From UBA1268 sp965662195 (GTDB taxonomy: Bacteria; Planctomycetota; Planctomycetia; Pirellulales; UBA1268), in assembly GCA_965662195.1 (NCBI GenBank), contig CBFIHA010000044.1, positions 1 to 30,050 on the forward strand: a stretch of 30,050 bases of DNA. The letters run 5' to 3'. Below are positions 1 through 10,793 of this stretch, piece by piece (the first letter of the stretch is position 1; each line of letters begins with the position of its first letter). Below the pieces are notes generated by a model, which had not been told where the DNA came from, did no database searches, and saw only the letters and a program-made list of their open reading frames with translations. Both the position numbers and the translations under genes were made by a program.

Positions 1-149
1 AAACCAAATACCTGGCTTCGAGCGGCTCGTATGCCCTCTGACCACGTCCGGCTCCATCGCCAGATCCGCAAATCTGGCTGCTTCGCCCTCCTTGCCAGAG
101 ACCCAAGCAGCTCGCTCTCGGGCCAACGGTAGCCTTTTCAGGCAGAACC
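1..149. repeat. Dispersed intergenic repeat A, copy 1 (cut by window edge)
   Basis: This stretch matches 12683-12827 over nearly its whole length. Shared blocks include cctggcttcgagcggctc, ccagatccgcaaatctg and gctctcgggccaacgg. It ends in ttcaggcagaacc, equivalent to the right terminal inverted repeat of copy 2. The left terminus lies outside the window. The last base of the repeat is also the first base (plus-strand numbering) of the trpF stop codon. It contains a small hairpin with CCAGAT/ATCTGG arms around a 6-base loop. No supportable gene lies inside it. I infer a MITE-like or structured intergenic element; a role as trpF terminator is possible. Confidence 0.8.
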
Positions 150-865
150 TAGCGGATTGGGGGAATAGCCAGCGCCGCCCGGGCGGCAGCCACAAACCGG
201 CGAACCAGGGCGCGGTCTTTGCAGCCGGGGGCCGACTCGACGCCGCTGGCAGTGTCGACTGCGGTCAGCTGGCTGGCCTTGATGGCAGCCGCCACATTTT
301 CCGGTGTCAGCCCACCCGCCAGTGTCATCGGGACCTGCAGCGGTGGTGATTCGGCCACCGCCTCCCAGTCGACCGCATGGCCGGTGCCGCCCAGCCGGCC
401 GGCGGTCGTGCCACGTGAAACGCCGGCATCGAGGAGGGCCATGGCCGGTTGCCGACCGCAGGCGGCGGCGGCATCGATCCACTGACGGGCAGTGGCCAGC
501 CGGTCGGGGTCGGCCGACGGCTCGTCCAGCCGGACGGCGCGGATCACGGGATAGGGTCGCAGCTCGTCGCACCGCCAGGGGGGATCACTGGTGGCGGGTG
601 GTCCATCAAAGAAGCCGTGCAGCTGGATCATGTCGAGCCCGACGCGGTCAGCGATCGCCAGCATCTCGCCAGCCGGCCGTCCCACAAAGACCCCCACTTT
701 GACAATGCCTGCCGGCAGCCCGGTGGCAATGGCCGCGGCCTGCTCAACTGCCAGGCAGCGGGACGAGCCGGCGATAAAGTTCAGGCCGATGGCGTCGGCA
801 CCACAGCCGGCGACCAGCCCGGCATCGTCGGCCGAGGTCACGCCACAGATTTTGATGCGGAACAT
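149..865 (-). CDS. trpF: Phosphoribosylanthranilate isomerase (TrpF)
   Basis: Cytoplasmic enzyme of tryptophan synthesis that converts N-(5-phosphoribosyl)anthranilate to 1-(o-carboxyphenylamino)-1-deoxyribulose 5-phosphate. The 238-residue product begins MFRIKICGVT, the family's typical start, with the catalytic Cys at residue 7. The general acid Asp is at 146 in ALLDAG. The C-terminal phosphate-binding elements LAGGLTPENV (183-191) and VDTASGVES (203-211) are intact. Length fits a single-domain TrpF (TIM barrel). The frame stays open 78 bases upstream, but the family start at 865 is far more likely; no clear Shine-Dalgarno precedes it. No other trp gene is adjacent. It is divergent from the AAA ATPase gene, and its stop codon touches repeat A. 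Confidence 0.95.
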   Translation of the reverse strand: MFRIKICGVTSADDAGLVAGCGADAIGLNFIAGSSRCLAVEQAAAIATGLPAGIVKVGVFVGRPAGEMLAIADRVGLDMIQLHGFFDGPPATSDPPWRCDELRPYPVIRAVRLDEPSADPDRLATARQWIDAAAACGRQPAMALLDAGVSRGTTAGRLGGTGHAVDWEAVAESPPLQVPMTLAGGLTPENVAAAIKASQLTAVDTASGVESAPGCKDRALVRRFVAAARAALAIPPIR

Positions 866-1093
866 GACCGGGGTTTCTCGGGCGGATTGGGGTGGGCGGC
901 CTCCCCGGGCGTAACCGGCAGATTCCGCGTGGGCCACCGGCATCGGGACGACCGCCCGAACCCCTAAAGTCTATGCGCCCGGTCCGCAGTGCAGGAAGGT
1001 GCCGTCCGTGGTCGAAAAGAGAATGGTGCGGGTTGAACCTCAGTTCGGGGGCCGATCCGCGGCCCCGCCCCGCGATCGCTCCATCCATTAATA

Positions 1094-2836
1094 ATGTCCA
1101 TGCCAACATCCCACCGCCTTCGCCCCTGTGGCAACCGACCCTTCATGACCCTGCCGCGGGTGGCGTCGTTCCATCCCTCCCGCGATGCCCGGGAGGCAGT
1201 CGAATCACTCCGGCGGGGTGTCGACCGCGCCGAGGGAGTCGGGCTTTTGGTCGGTCCGACTGGCACGGGAAAGTCCCTGCTGCTGGCCTGCCTGCGGGAA
1301 GAGCTTGACGACCGGTTCGCCGTGGCACTGCTCTCCGGTGCCCGCATCTGCACCCGGCGGGGGCTCTGGCAGTCGATCCTGGCCGATCTGGGTGAGCCCT
1401 ACCGCGGGCTCGACGAAGAGGAACTGCGGATCGGATTGGTCGATCGACTGCGGGGCCTGGCGGCGACCGGGTCGGGCCTGGTGGTGCTCGTCGACGAGGC
1501 CCATACGTTGCCCCGGCGGCTGCTGGAAGAACTGCGGCTGCTGGCCGGCGTCATCACTGACCAGCCCGCGGTACACCTGGTGCTTGCCGGCACGGTCCGC
1601 CTCGAGGAACTGTTAGGCGAAAAGGATTTTGAGGGGCTGGCCCAGCGGATTGCGGTGCGGGGCTACCTTGAGCCGCTCGACTATGACGACACCTGCGGCT
1701 ACCTCCGGACCCAGCTGCGGGCGGCAGGATTGGCCTGGGACGATTGCTTCGAGCCAGATTGCGACGCCGCGGTCTACACCATCACCGATGGCGTCCCCCG
1801 GCTGATCAATCAGCTTTGCGATCAGGCCCTGCGGCTTGCCGAGAATCGCCGGGCAGCACGGGTGAGCACTGGCGACCTGGCCGCCGCCTGGGAAGAGATC
1901 CAGCGGCTGCCGCCGCCGGCGGCCCTGCGCGGCGAACCGCCCGGTGAGGGCAGAGGGGCAGTTGCCGCCGCTGGTTGGTCCGACTCGGCGGCGGTGACCG
2001 TCGCCCCCATCTCCGTCGACTGCGACGATTTCGAGGATGATTCGGAGGCTGCCATCATCGAGTTCGGAAGCCTTGAAGATGAGCCCGCGGCGACCGAGAG
2101 CGAGCCGTCCGAGCCGACAACGGGTTCTCGAACCATCGCCTTCGCCGAAGCGGGGGAAGAAGCCGGGGAGCGGGACGGGGCAGTCGATGATGATGGTGCT
2201 GACGACGAAGACGAACACCACGGGGTTTCGGCCATCGGCTTCGAGGCCTCCCGGGCGGCCACCGAGTATGCAATCAGAGCGCTGGCCGAGGCGGCCGGTG
2301 GGTTTGACGGCCTGGGTGCCGATGCCGAGGTGATGATGCGGCTGCAGCCCCGGGCTGCCGATGTGGCGACCGGTTGCCAGGATGCCGAGATCGAGCTTGT
2401 CTTTGATCCGCCGTTCGGAGCCGAGGATGCTGATCGTCGTGATCCCTTTGCCGAACTGTTTGCCGAGGAAGAGTCGGTAGCCGAGCGATTCGTCATGCAG
2501 GGGCCGGAGGGCTTTCACGACCGGCTGCATGTGGCCAGCCGTGAGGGGCAGGCAATTGCCCGTCAGTTGCCGGTAGCCGAGCCGAACCGGGCCGCTCCCG
2601 CCTCAGCGGCAGCATCAGTCGACCCGCTGCCTCCCGGCGAGGCTGACGAATCGGTGGCACCGCCCGTCGCAGCTGTCGAGCCAGATGACTCCGACATGGT
2701 GGTGATCGAGGAGGACAACCATCCCGACCCCAATTGCCCCGACGGGTCGGTCTTTGCGGTTCGACTCGGCGACTACTCACAACTGTTTGCCCGGCTGCGG
2801 CGCGGTGGTCAGGTCGAATCGTCCCGGCGGGCCTGA
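1094..2836 (+). CDS. ExeA/GspA-like AAA ATPase with long acidic C-terminal tail
   Basis: Predicted cytoplasmic AAA ATPase of the family that includes ExeA/GspA (type II secretion assembly). Such proteins are common in planctomycetes and their client is unknown here. The 580-residue product has Walker A GPTGTGKS (54-61), Walker B VVLVDEAH (130-137), a sensor-like HLVLAGT around 160, and GVPRLINQLCDQAL near 235, typical of the family's lid region. After about residue 290 it becomes acidic and low in complexity (many Glu/Asp/Ala/Pro), then ends in a short DYSQLFARLRR segment. No peptidoglycan-binding domain or membrane segment is evident. Start choice is uncertain: ATG at 1094, 1100 or 1145 are in frame and none has a good Shine-Dalgarno. 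An AT-rich taataat lies right at 1094, which could be a -10 box favouring 1145. It begins a co-directional run with the next three genes. Confidence 0.85.
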   Translation: MSMPTSHRLRPCGNRPFMTLPRVASFHPSRDAREAVESLRRGVDRAEGVGLLVGPTGTGKSLLLACLREELDDRFAVALLSGARICTRRGLWQSILADLGEPYRGLDEEELRIGLVDRLRGLAATGSGLVVLVDEAHTLPRRLLEELRLLAGVITDQPAVHLVLAGTVRLEELLGEKDFEGLAQRIAVRGYLEPLDYDDTCGYLRTQLRAAGLAWDDCFEPDCDAAVYTITDGVPRLINQLCDQALRLAENRRAARVSTGDLAAAWEEIQRLPPPAALRGEPPGEGRGAVAAAGWSDSAAVTVAPISVDCDDFEDDSEAAIIEFGSLEDEPAATESEPSEPTTGSRTIAFAEAGEEAGERDGAVDDDGADDEDEHHGVSAIGFEASRAATEYAIRALAEAAGGFDGLGADAEVMMRLQPRAADVATGCQDAEIELVFDPPFGAEDADRRDPFAELFAEEESVAERFVMQGPEGFHDRLHVASREGQAIARQLPVAEPNRAAPASAAASVDPLPPGEADESVAPPVAAVEPDDSDMVVIEEDNHPDPNCPDGSVFAVRLGDYSQLFARLRRGGQVESSRRA

Positions 2837-2890
2837 GCCGCTGGCTGGCTTTCTTGGCTGCGGTCGATCTGCGACACTCTGACCGCAGCC

Positions 2891-3676
2891 ATGATGCCAG
2901 CCGTCCCCGCCCCATCCTGTTCCGATGCCAGCGGCCTGCCGCCGTCCGACCGGGTGCTGGTGATTGCCGCAACCTATCAGGAGGCTGAGAACGTCCTGCG
3001 GCTGATCGATGCCGTGCTTGCGGCCGATCCCCGGCTTGATCTATTGGTGGTGGATGACGATTCGCCCGACGGCACCGGCAAGCTGGCCACGCAGCGGGCC
3101 GCAACTGATCCGCGGCTCACCGTGATGATCCGCCGCGACCGCCGCGGCCTCGGCAGCGCGATCAGGGATGGCTGGCATGAGGCCCGCCGCCGCGGCTACC
3201 GACTGGCGGTCAACATCGACGCCGACTTCAGCCATGACCCCGCTGACATTCCCCGGTTGCTCAAAGCCGTCGAGCCACCGGGCCAGCCGCCCGCCGATGT
3301 CGTGATCGGCTCACGAAAAATTCGTGGCGGCGGCGTGGTCGGCTGGCCGCTGTCGCGTCAGATTCTCAGCTGGATCGTCTGCTGGTGGACGCGGTGGGTG
3401 CTCCGGGTGCCGGCCCGGGACGGTTCCAGCGGCTTCCGCGTGATTCGGCTGGCCGTGCTGAAGGCCCTTCAAAACCCGACCGAAGGTTATGCGATCCAGG
3501 AGCAGATGCTCTGGCAGGTCCATCGGGCCGGTGGTGTCATTCGCGAGGTTCCCATCATCTTCACCGACCGTCAGCAGGGCGCCAGCAAGGCCGACTTTGG
3601 GCAGATGGTCAAAGGTGGTCGCGACCTTCTCCGTTTTGCGGTGACAACCTGGTTTTCAACAGGAGCACGACCATGA
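2891..3676 (+). CDS. DPM1-type polyprenol-phosphate mannosyltransferase (GT2)
   Basis: Family 2 glycosyltransferase resembling dolichol/polyprenol-phosphate mannose synthase. Such enzymes transfer a sugar from a nucleotide sugar to polyprenol phosphate at the inner membrane face for glycan or protein glycosylation. The 261-residue product shows the nucleotide-sugar site VVDDDSPDGTG (53-63), the DxD-type metal site NIDADFSHDP (108-117), an acceptor-loop GSRKIRGGG, and the conserved C-terminal R..GASK motif. There is no C-terminal transmembrane domain, so it is a catalytic-domain-only enzyme. ATG at 2891 and 2894 are both possible. The stop TGA overlaps the phosphofructokinase ATG (ATGA at 3673-3676), suggesting translational coupling. 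The exact sugar (mannose or another hexose) is not determinable from the sequence. Confidence 0.88.
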   Translation: MMPAVPAPSCSDASGLPPSDRVLVIAATYQEAENVLRLIDAVLAADPRLDLLVVDDDSPDGTGKLATQRAATDPRLTVMIRRDRRGLGSAIRDGWHEARRRGYRLAVNIDADFSHDPADIPRLLKAVEPPGQPPADVVIGSRKIRGGGVVGWPLSRQILSWIVCWWTRWVLRVPARDGSSGFRVIRLAVLKALQNPTEGYAIQEQMLWQVHRAGGVIREVPIIFTDRQQGASKADFGQMVKGGRDLLRFAVTTWFSTGARP

Positions 3677-4770
3677 CCAGCCCCAAACCCTGCATCGGTA
3701 TTCTCACCAGCGGCGGTGACTGCCCCGGCCTCAACGCTGTCATCCGGGCAGCGGTGATCTCCTCTGATCGGCTTGGCTACTCCTGTGTCGGCTTCTTGCG
3801 GGGCTATGAGGGGCTGGTCGATCCGGTCGACTACATCCCGCTGACGCCGGGCAACACCAGCGGCATCCTCACCCTTGGTGGGACGATCCTCGGCTCGACC
3901 AACCGGGGCCGGTTTGCGGCGACCGTGGGCGAGGACCAGCGGATCGCCATCGATCCTGGGCTGCTCGCTGGTGTGGCCCAGACCGTCCGGCAGCTGGGCA
4001 TCTGCGGGCTGATCTGCGTCGGTGGCGACGGCTCGCTGGCGATCGCCGAGCAGTTTCACGAGTTCGGTATTCCGGTGGTTGGTGTGCCCAAGACGATCGA
4101 CAACGACCTGGGCGCGACCGCCTTCACCTTCGGTTTCGACTCGGCGGTCTCCGCTGCCACCGATGCCCTCGATCGGCTGCGGACGACGGCCGCCAGCCAT
4201 GAGCGGATTATGGTGCTGGAGGTGATGGGCCGCCACGCCGGCTGGATTGGTCTGCATGCCGGCATCGCCGGTGGGGCCGATGTCATTCTGCTGCCCGAGA
4301 TCGGCTGGACCTTCGAGAGCGTCTGCCGGAAGATCACCGACCGCGAGGCGGCCGGCCGGCGGCATGCCCTGGTGGTGGTGGCCGAAGGGGCGGCACTCCC
4401 GACCGGCGATCTCGTCTGCGTCACCGCCACCGGCGCCAACGAACAGGTCAAACTCGGTGGCATCGGGCAGGTAATCGCCGCCGAAATCGCCCGTCGGCTC
4501 GATCGGCAGACCCGGATAGTGGTGCTGGGGCATCTGCAGCGGGGGGGCGAGCCGACCACATTTGACCGGGTGCTGGCCACCGAGTTCGGCGTGCTGGCTG
4601 TCCAGCTGATTCACGAGGGCCGGTTTGGCGAAATGGTATGCTACCGGCCTCCCGAGATTGAGAGCGTGCCGATCGCGGTGGCGATTCGCACGCTCTCGCG
4701 GGTCGACCCGGCCGGCTCCGCCATCCGGGCCGCTCGCGGCCTCGGGATCTGTTTTGGGGATTCCGGCTGA
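3673..4770 (+). CDS. pfkA: 6-phosphofructokinase, G/K-type active site
   Basis: Glycolytic enzyme phosphorylating fructose 6-phosphate to fructose 1,6-bisphosphate. The 365-residue product starts MTSPKPCIGILTSGGDCPGL with the N-terminal nucleotide loop. GGDGS (117-121) and PKTIDND (139-145) hold the residues that discriminate phosphoryl donors; MGRHAGW is the fructose 6-phosphate region. The site corresponding to E. coli Gly104 is Gly120 (ATP-like), while the site corresponding to Gly124 is Lys140 (found in pyrophosphate enzymes and in group III ATP enzymes). Donor therefore cannot be called with certainty; ATP is favoured by Gly120. The start is set by an aggagc Shine-Dalgarno at 3661 and the 4-bp overlap with the glycosyltransferase gene. 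The frame is open far upstream, but that part is the shadow of the preceding gene. Confidence 0.93.
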   Translation: MTSPKPCIGILTSGGDCPGLNAVIRAAVISSDRLGYSCVGFLRGYEGLVDPVDYIPLTPGNTSGILTLGGTILGSTNRGRFAATVGEDQRIAIDPGLLAGVAQTVRQLGICGLICVGGDGSLAIAEQFHEFGIPVVGVPKTIDNDLGATAFTFGFDSAVSAATDALDRLRTTAASHERIMVLEVMGRHAGWIGLHAGIAGGADVILLPEIGWTFESVCRKITDREAAGRRHALVVVAEGAALPTGDLVCVTATGANEQVKLGGIGQVIAAEIARRLDRQTRIVVLGHLQRGGEPTTFDRVLATEFGVLAVQLIHEGRFGEMVCYRPPEIESVPIAVAIRTLSRVDPAGSAIRAARGLGICFGDSG

Positions 4771-4824
4771 GTCGCGACGGGTCCCTCCCTTCAATTTTTC
4801 AGACCATAGGGCAAGGAGCAGGCA

Positions 4825-6789
<1,965 letters not shown>

Positions 6790-6897
6790 CCGGTTCTCGT
6801 CGGTAGCCTGGCGGTGTAACAGGTTCACTGCGGCGGACATCACTTGAGGCGTTCAATTGGTCTGCCGAAACGGCCGTTTGTTGGTCTGCTTTACCCG

Positions 6898-9354
6898 ATG
6901 ATGAGTTGCTGGCTGGAATACGTGAAGATTGCCGCGGCGGCCGGCTGCCTGCTGGTTGTGGCGCTAGCATTCCCCTTGCCATTGGCGGCGGGCGAACGCC
7001 CGCCGCTGACCCCGAAGATCGCGTCGTTTCTCCATCGGCACTGCCTCGACTGCCATGCTGGCGATGCCGGTGAAGCTGGCCTCGACCTTGAGGCAGTGCT
7101 GGCTGCTGGCCTCGATTCGGCCGACCCGCATGCCGATCGGGTCTGGGCCCGGATCATCGACCGGGTTGCTGCGGCCGAAATGCCGCCGGCCGAGGCTGAG
7201 CAGCCCAGCCCTGCAGCGCGGGATTGCTTCGTCAGCGAGTACAGCGACTGGCTGCGGACCACCCAGCGGTTGCGGCAGGCTGCCTTCGGTCGGGTCCGGG
7301 GCCGGCGGCTGACGCGGCTGCAGATCGAGCGGTCGCTGCACGATCTGCTGGCCATCGACATCCCGCTGGCCGAGCAGTTGCCCGCCGAGGGGCGGCCCCG
7401 CGGGTTTACGACGGTGGCTGAATGGCAGGCCTTCTCCCATCACCATCTGGCCAACCACCTGCAGGTGGTTGACCTCGCCCTCGACGAGGCGTTTGGGCGG
7501 GCGTTGCTGAAGCAAGAACCGCACCGCCGCGATCTCGACCCGGTGGCGATCTGCCGGAAGAATCCCAAGGCCCGCTGCCGTGAGCCGGAGCTCCGGGAAG
7601 GCCGGGCGGTTGTCTGGTCGTGCAGCATGCCGTACTACGGCCGGATTCCGGCCACCACGGCACCGGTTGATGGCTGGTATCGATTCAGGCTGCACAGCTC
7701 CGGCATCAAACTGCCGGCCTCAGGAGGCGTCTGGACAGCGGTGCACTCCGGTCAATGCGTCTCAACGGCCCCGATCCTCGAGCCGGTAATCAGTTTTGAG
7801 GCGGGAGCCGAGCCGCGGGTGATCGAATTCGAGACCTGGCTTCCCCGGGGGCACATGCTCGAGGTGAGGCCGCAGGATCTCACAATTAAGCGGGCATCGT
7901 TCAAGGGGGGGCAGGTCGGCACGGGCGAGGGCGAGCCGCAGGACGTGCCGGGGGTCGCCATCGACCGGATTGAGATGGAGCAGGTTCATCGGTATGAACT
8001 CGCCGAACTCCGCGGGCAGCTCTTCGGAGACCTGCCGTTGCTGGCCGGTGAGGATGGCATTCTCGAGCCGATGCCGACGCAGCCCGCGCAGGCCATCACC
8101 GCCCGCATCCACGATTTCGCCAGCCGGGCTTTTCGCCGTGAGGTTGAACCGCCGGAGGTGGCGGAGGTAACGGGACTGGCCACGCGGCTCTTGGCCGATG
8201 GGCAATCCTTCACCGCTGCCCTGCGGGCTGGCTACCGCGCGGTCCTCTGCCATCCCGAGTTCTGCTACTTCACCGAGCGGCCGGGGCCGCTCGATCAGGC
8301 GGCAATTGCGACGCGGCTGGCGTTCTTTTTGACGGCGGCGCCGCCCGATCAACCACTCCAGTCCCTTGCCCGCGCCGGACGCCTGCATGATCCGGCGGTT
8401 CTGCGGGCGGAAGTCGATCGGCTGCTGGGCCTGGCCACTGACGGGCCGGCACCGCCGCCGGTTGTGGGCCGAAAGTCACCCGCCCGGCAATTCATCGAAG
8501 ACTTCGCCGCCGAGTGGCTCGACCTCGACCAGATTGACTTCACCCAGCCCGACCGAAAACTTTACGGGGGGTTCGATCCAATTGTGCGGATGGCGATGCC
8601 GGAGGAGACGCATGCCTTTCTGACGGAGTTGCTGTGCGACGATCGGCCTGTCGGCGAACTGATCGATGCCCGGCATAGTTTTCTCAACAGCCGGCTGGCA
8701 CGGTTCTACGGTATTGAGGATGTGCAAGGGGATGCCCTTCGTCGCGTCGATCTGCCTGCCGGCTCCCACCGTGGCGGCCTGTTGACCCAGGCTGCGATCC
8801 TCAAGGTGACCGCCAACGGCAGCACCACCTCGCCGGTGGTCCGCGGGGCCTGGGTGGCGGAGCGATTGTTGGGAGTGACGATTCCACCACCCCCGGCGGG
8901 CGTGTCCGCCATCGAACCCGACATCCGGGGTGCGACGACGATCCGTGAGCAGCTGGAACGCCACCGTGACGCCGCCGGCTGCGCCAGCTGCCACCGCCTG
9001 ATGGATCCGTATGGCTTCGCACTTGAGTCGTTCGACCCTGCCGGCCAGTGGCGGGATCGCTATTCGGTATTGGTGGGTGGCAAACGAAAATCGGGGCCTC
9101 TCGTCGAGCCGGGCGATCGCCTGCCCGACGGTCGGTCCTTTACCGATGCTGATGACCTGAAACGGCTGTTGGCGGCCGACACCGATCGGCTGGCCCGGGC
9201 GCTGGCTGGTCACCTGCTGGTCTACGGGACCGGGGCCGAATTGACCTTTGCCGACCGGCAGGCGGTCGCAGCGGCTGTAGCTGAGGCCGCGGGGGGCGGC
9301 CTGCGGTCGCTGCTCAAGGCGGTGGTGGCCAGCCCCGTGTTTTTGTCAAAATAA
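6898..9354 (+). CDS. Exported planctomycetal heme protein, DUF1587-1595-1592-1588-1585 family
   Basis: Large exported protein, 818 residues from ATG 6898, of the planctomycete and verrucomicrobial family carrying a PSCyt1-like heme domain followed by the DUF1587, DUF1595, DUF1592, DUF1588 and DUF1585 domains. The molecular function is unknown. An N-terminal hydrophobic segment (about 10-31) is a signal peptide. CLDCH at 49-53 is the first c-type heme site and CASCHRLMDPYG in the DUF1588 part is the second. RLTRLQIERSLHDLL marks DUF1587, FASRAFRREVEPPEV DUF1595, and ATRLAFFLTAAPPDQ DUF1592. ATG at 6898 or 6901 places the signal peptide at the N terminus; an in-frame TTG at 6844 would add 18 residues with no benefit. 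It is followed by a DUF1552 gene, the usual partner. Confidence 0.92.
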   Translation: MMSCWLEYVKIAAAAGCLLVVALAFPLPLAAGERPPLTPKIASFLHRHCLDCHAGDAGEAGLDLEAVLAAGLDSADPHADRVWARIIDRVAAAEMPPAEAEQPSPAARDCFVSEYSDWLRTTQRLRQAAFGRVRGRRLTRLQIERSLHDLLAIDIPLAEQLPAEGRPRGFTTVAEWQAFSHHHLANHLQVVDLALDEAFGRALLKQEPHRRDLDPVAICRKNPKARCREPELREGRAVVWSCSMPYYGRIPATTAPVDGWYRFRLHSSGIKLPASGGVWTAVHSGQCVSTAPILEPVISFEAGAEPRVIEFETWLPRGHMLEVRPQDLTIKRASFKGGQVGTGEGEPQDVPGVAIDRIEMEQVHRYELAELRGQLFGDLPLLAGEDGILEPMPTQPAQAITARIHDFASRAFRREVEPPEVAEVTGLATRLLADGQSFTAALRAGYRAVLCHPEFCYFTERPGPLDQAAIATRLAFFLTAAPPDQPLQSLARAGRLHDPAVLRAEVDRLLGLATDGPAPPPVVGRKSPARQFIEDFAAEWLDLDQIDFTQPDRKLYGGFDPIVRMAMPEETHAFLTELLCDDRPVGELIDARHSFLNSRLARFYGIEDVQGDALRRVDLPAGSHRGGLLTQAAILKVTANGSTTSPVVRGAWVAERLLGVTIPPPPAGVSAIEPDIRGATTIREQLERHRDAAGCASCHRLMDPYGFALESFDPAGQWRDRYSVLVGGKRKSGPLVEPGDRLPDGRSFTDADDLKRLLAADTDRLARALAGHLLVYGTGAELTFADRQAVAAAVAEAAGGGLRSLLKAVVASPVFLSK

Positions 9355-9449
9355 ACCGTCGCCGCCGTGTTTGAGGACCGTGGCCGCCGGCCCGTGTAAG
9401 GGTTTCCGGCCACTCGAAATGGTAGCATTGGAGTTTTATGGAGGTGTGT

Positions 9450-10760
9450 ATGCGGCCGCAGGTTTACTACGACTTTCAGCAGCGAATCTGCCGCCGCAGC
9501 CTGCTGCGGGGTGCCGGGGTGGCGATGGCGATGCCGTGGCTTTCGGCCATGCAGCCGGCCTTCGGAGCGGCGGCAACGCAACGTGCGCCCCGCCGCTTTG
9601 TGGCAATGACCCTCGGCCTTGGACTGATTGCCGACAACCTCAATCCGGCTGACTTGGGTGCTGGCTTTCGGCCCTCGCCGTACCTCGAGGATCTCGATGA
9701 TCTGCGGGATGCCTACACGGTGGTCTCCGGGGCCTCCCATCCCGATGTCAGTGGTGGCCACCGGGCGGAGGCCAGTCTGCTGACGGCCGCACCAATGACC
9801 GGTGGGGTGCCCTCTGGTAACACCATTTCGGTCGATCAGTTGCTGGCCAAACACCTTGGCCACGAGACCCGGTTCCCCTCGCTGGTCCTGTCGCTTTCCG
9901 GCAGCAACAGTCCGTCCTACACCGAGAACGGTTCGATGATTCCGGCTGAGTCGTCGCCGGCGCGGCTGTTCGCCCGGCTGTTTATTGATGACTCGCCAGC
10001 CGAACGACGCCGGCAGCGGCAGCGGGCCCGCGAGGGCCGCAGCATCATGGACATCGTCGCCGATGATACCCGGGCCCTGGAGCGGCGGCTGGGGGCCGGC
10101 GACCGGGACCGGCTCGATGCCTATTTCACCAGCGTCCGGGATCTTGAAAAGCGGCTGGCGGCCGGTGAGGCCTGGACGGAGCGGCCGAAACCACGGGTCG
10201 AGCTGCCCAAGCCAGTCGATATCGGTAACCCCAACGACTTCATCGCCCGGCAGCGGCTGATGAGCGACATGATTCGGCTGGCCCTGACCACCGACTCATC
10301 CCGCTTCGTTGTCTGCCACTTCGGTGGTGGTGGCGGCGTGGTGCCGATTGAGGGCGTCGCGGAGGGCTATCATGCGCTCAGCCATCATGGCCGGGACGAA
10401 GACAAACTGGGCCAGCTGGCGATCATCGAAAAGTCGGTCATCAATGCCTGGGGAGATTTTCTGCGATCACTCCAGTCAGCCGACGAGTCGGACGGCACGT
10501 TGCTCGACCAGACCAGTGTCCTGCTGACCAGTAACCTCGGAAACGCCTCGAGCCACGACAACCGCAACATGCCGGTGCTCTTTGCTGGCGGTGGCTTTCG
10601 CCACGGCCAGCATCTGGCCTTTGACCGCAAGCGAAACCATCCGTTGCCCAACCTCTACCTGTCGGTGCTGCAGCAGACCGGGCTGCCGGTTGAGCGGTTC
10701 GCCAGCTCGACCGGGACCATGCCCGGGCTGGAGCCGACCACAGCGTCAGTGGGACTTTGA
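9450..10760 (+). CDS. Tat-exported DUF1552 protein
   Basis: 436-residue member of DUF1552, a planctomycete-rich exported family of unknown biochemical role, nearly always encoded beside a DUF1592 heme protein as here. The N terminus RRSLLRGAGVAMAMPW (15-30) is a Tat-like signal. The body has family features: VSGASHPDVSGGH and a His-rich YHALSHHGRDEDK, both plausible metal ligands by analogy with alkaline-phosphatase-like folds (inference). The start is taken at 9450 because GGAGG at 9440-9444 is well spaced from it. An in-frame ATG at 9438 would place the Shine-Dalgarno inside the coding region. The protein is intact to the C terminus. The gene follows the DUF1592 gene after 95 bp and likely acts with it outside the cytoplasm. 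Confidence 0.92.
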   Translation: MRPQVYYDFQQRICRRSLLRGAGVAMAMPWLSAMQPAFGAAATQRAPRRFVAMTLGLGLIADNLNPADLGAGFRPSPYLEDLDDLRDAYTVVSGASHPDVSGGHRAEASLLTAAPMTGGVPSGNTISVDQLLAKHLGHETRFPSLVLSLSGSNSPSYTENGSMIPAESSPARLFARLFIDDSPAERRRQRQRAREGRSIMDIVADDTRALERRLGAGDRDRLDAYFTSVRDLEKRLAAGEAWTERPKPRVELPKPVDIGNPNDFIARQRLMSDMIRLALTTDSSRFVVCHFGGGGGVVPIEGVAEGYHALSHHGRDEDKLGQLAIIEKSVINAWGDFLRSLQSADESDGTLLDQTSVLLTSNLGNASSHDNRNMPVLFAGGGFRHGQHLAFDRKRNHPLPNLYLSVLQQTGLPVERFASSTGTMPGLEPTTASVGL

Positions 10761-10793
10761 GTGATCAGTGTCGTCATCCAACTGAGGAGTGTC

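Noticed and set aside
1613..2530. 305-residue minus-strand open frame
   Set aside because: Antisense to the AAA ATPase; its composition mirrors the acidic tail of that gene.
3571..4794. 407-residue minus-strand open frame
   Set aside because: Antisense shadow of phosphofructokinase in GC-rich DNA; no motif and no start context.
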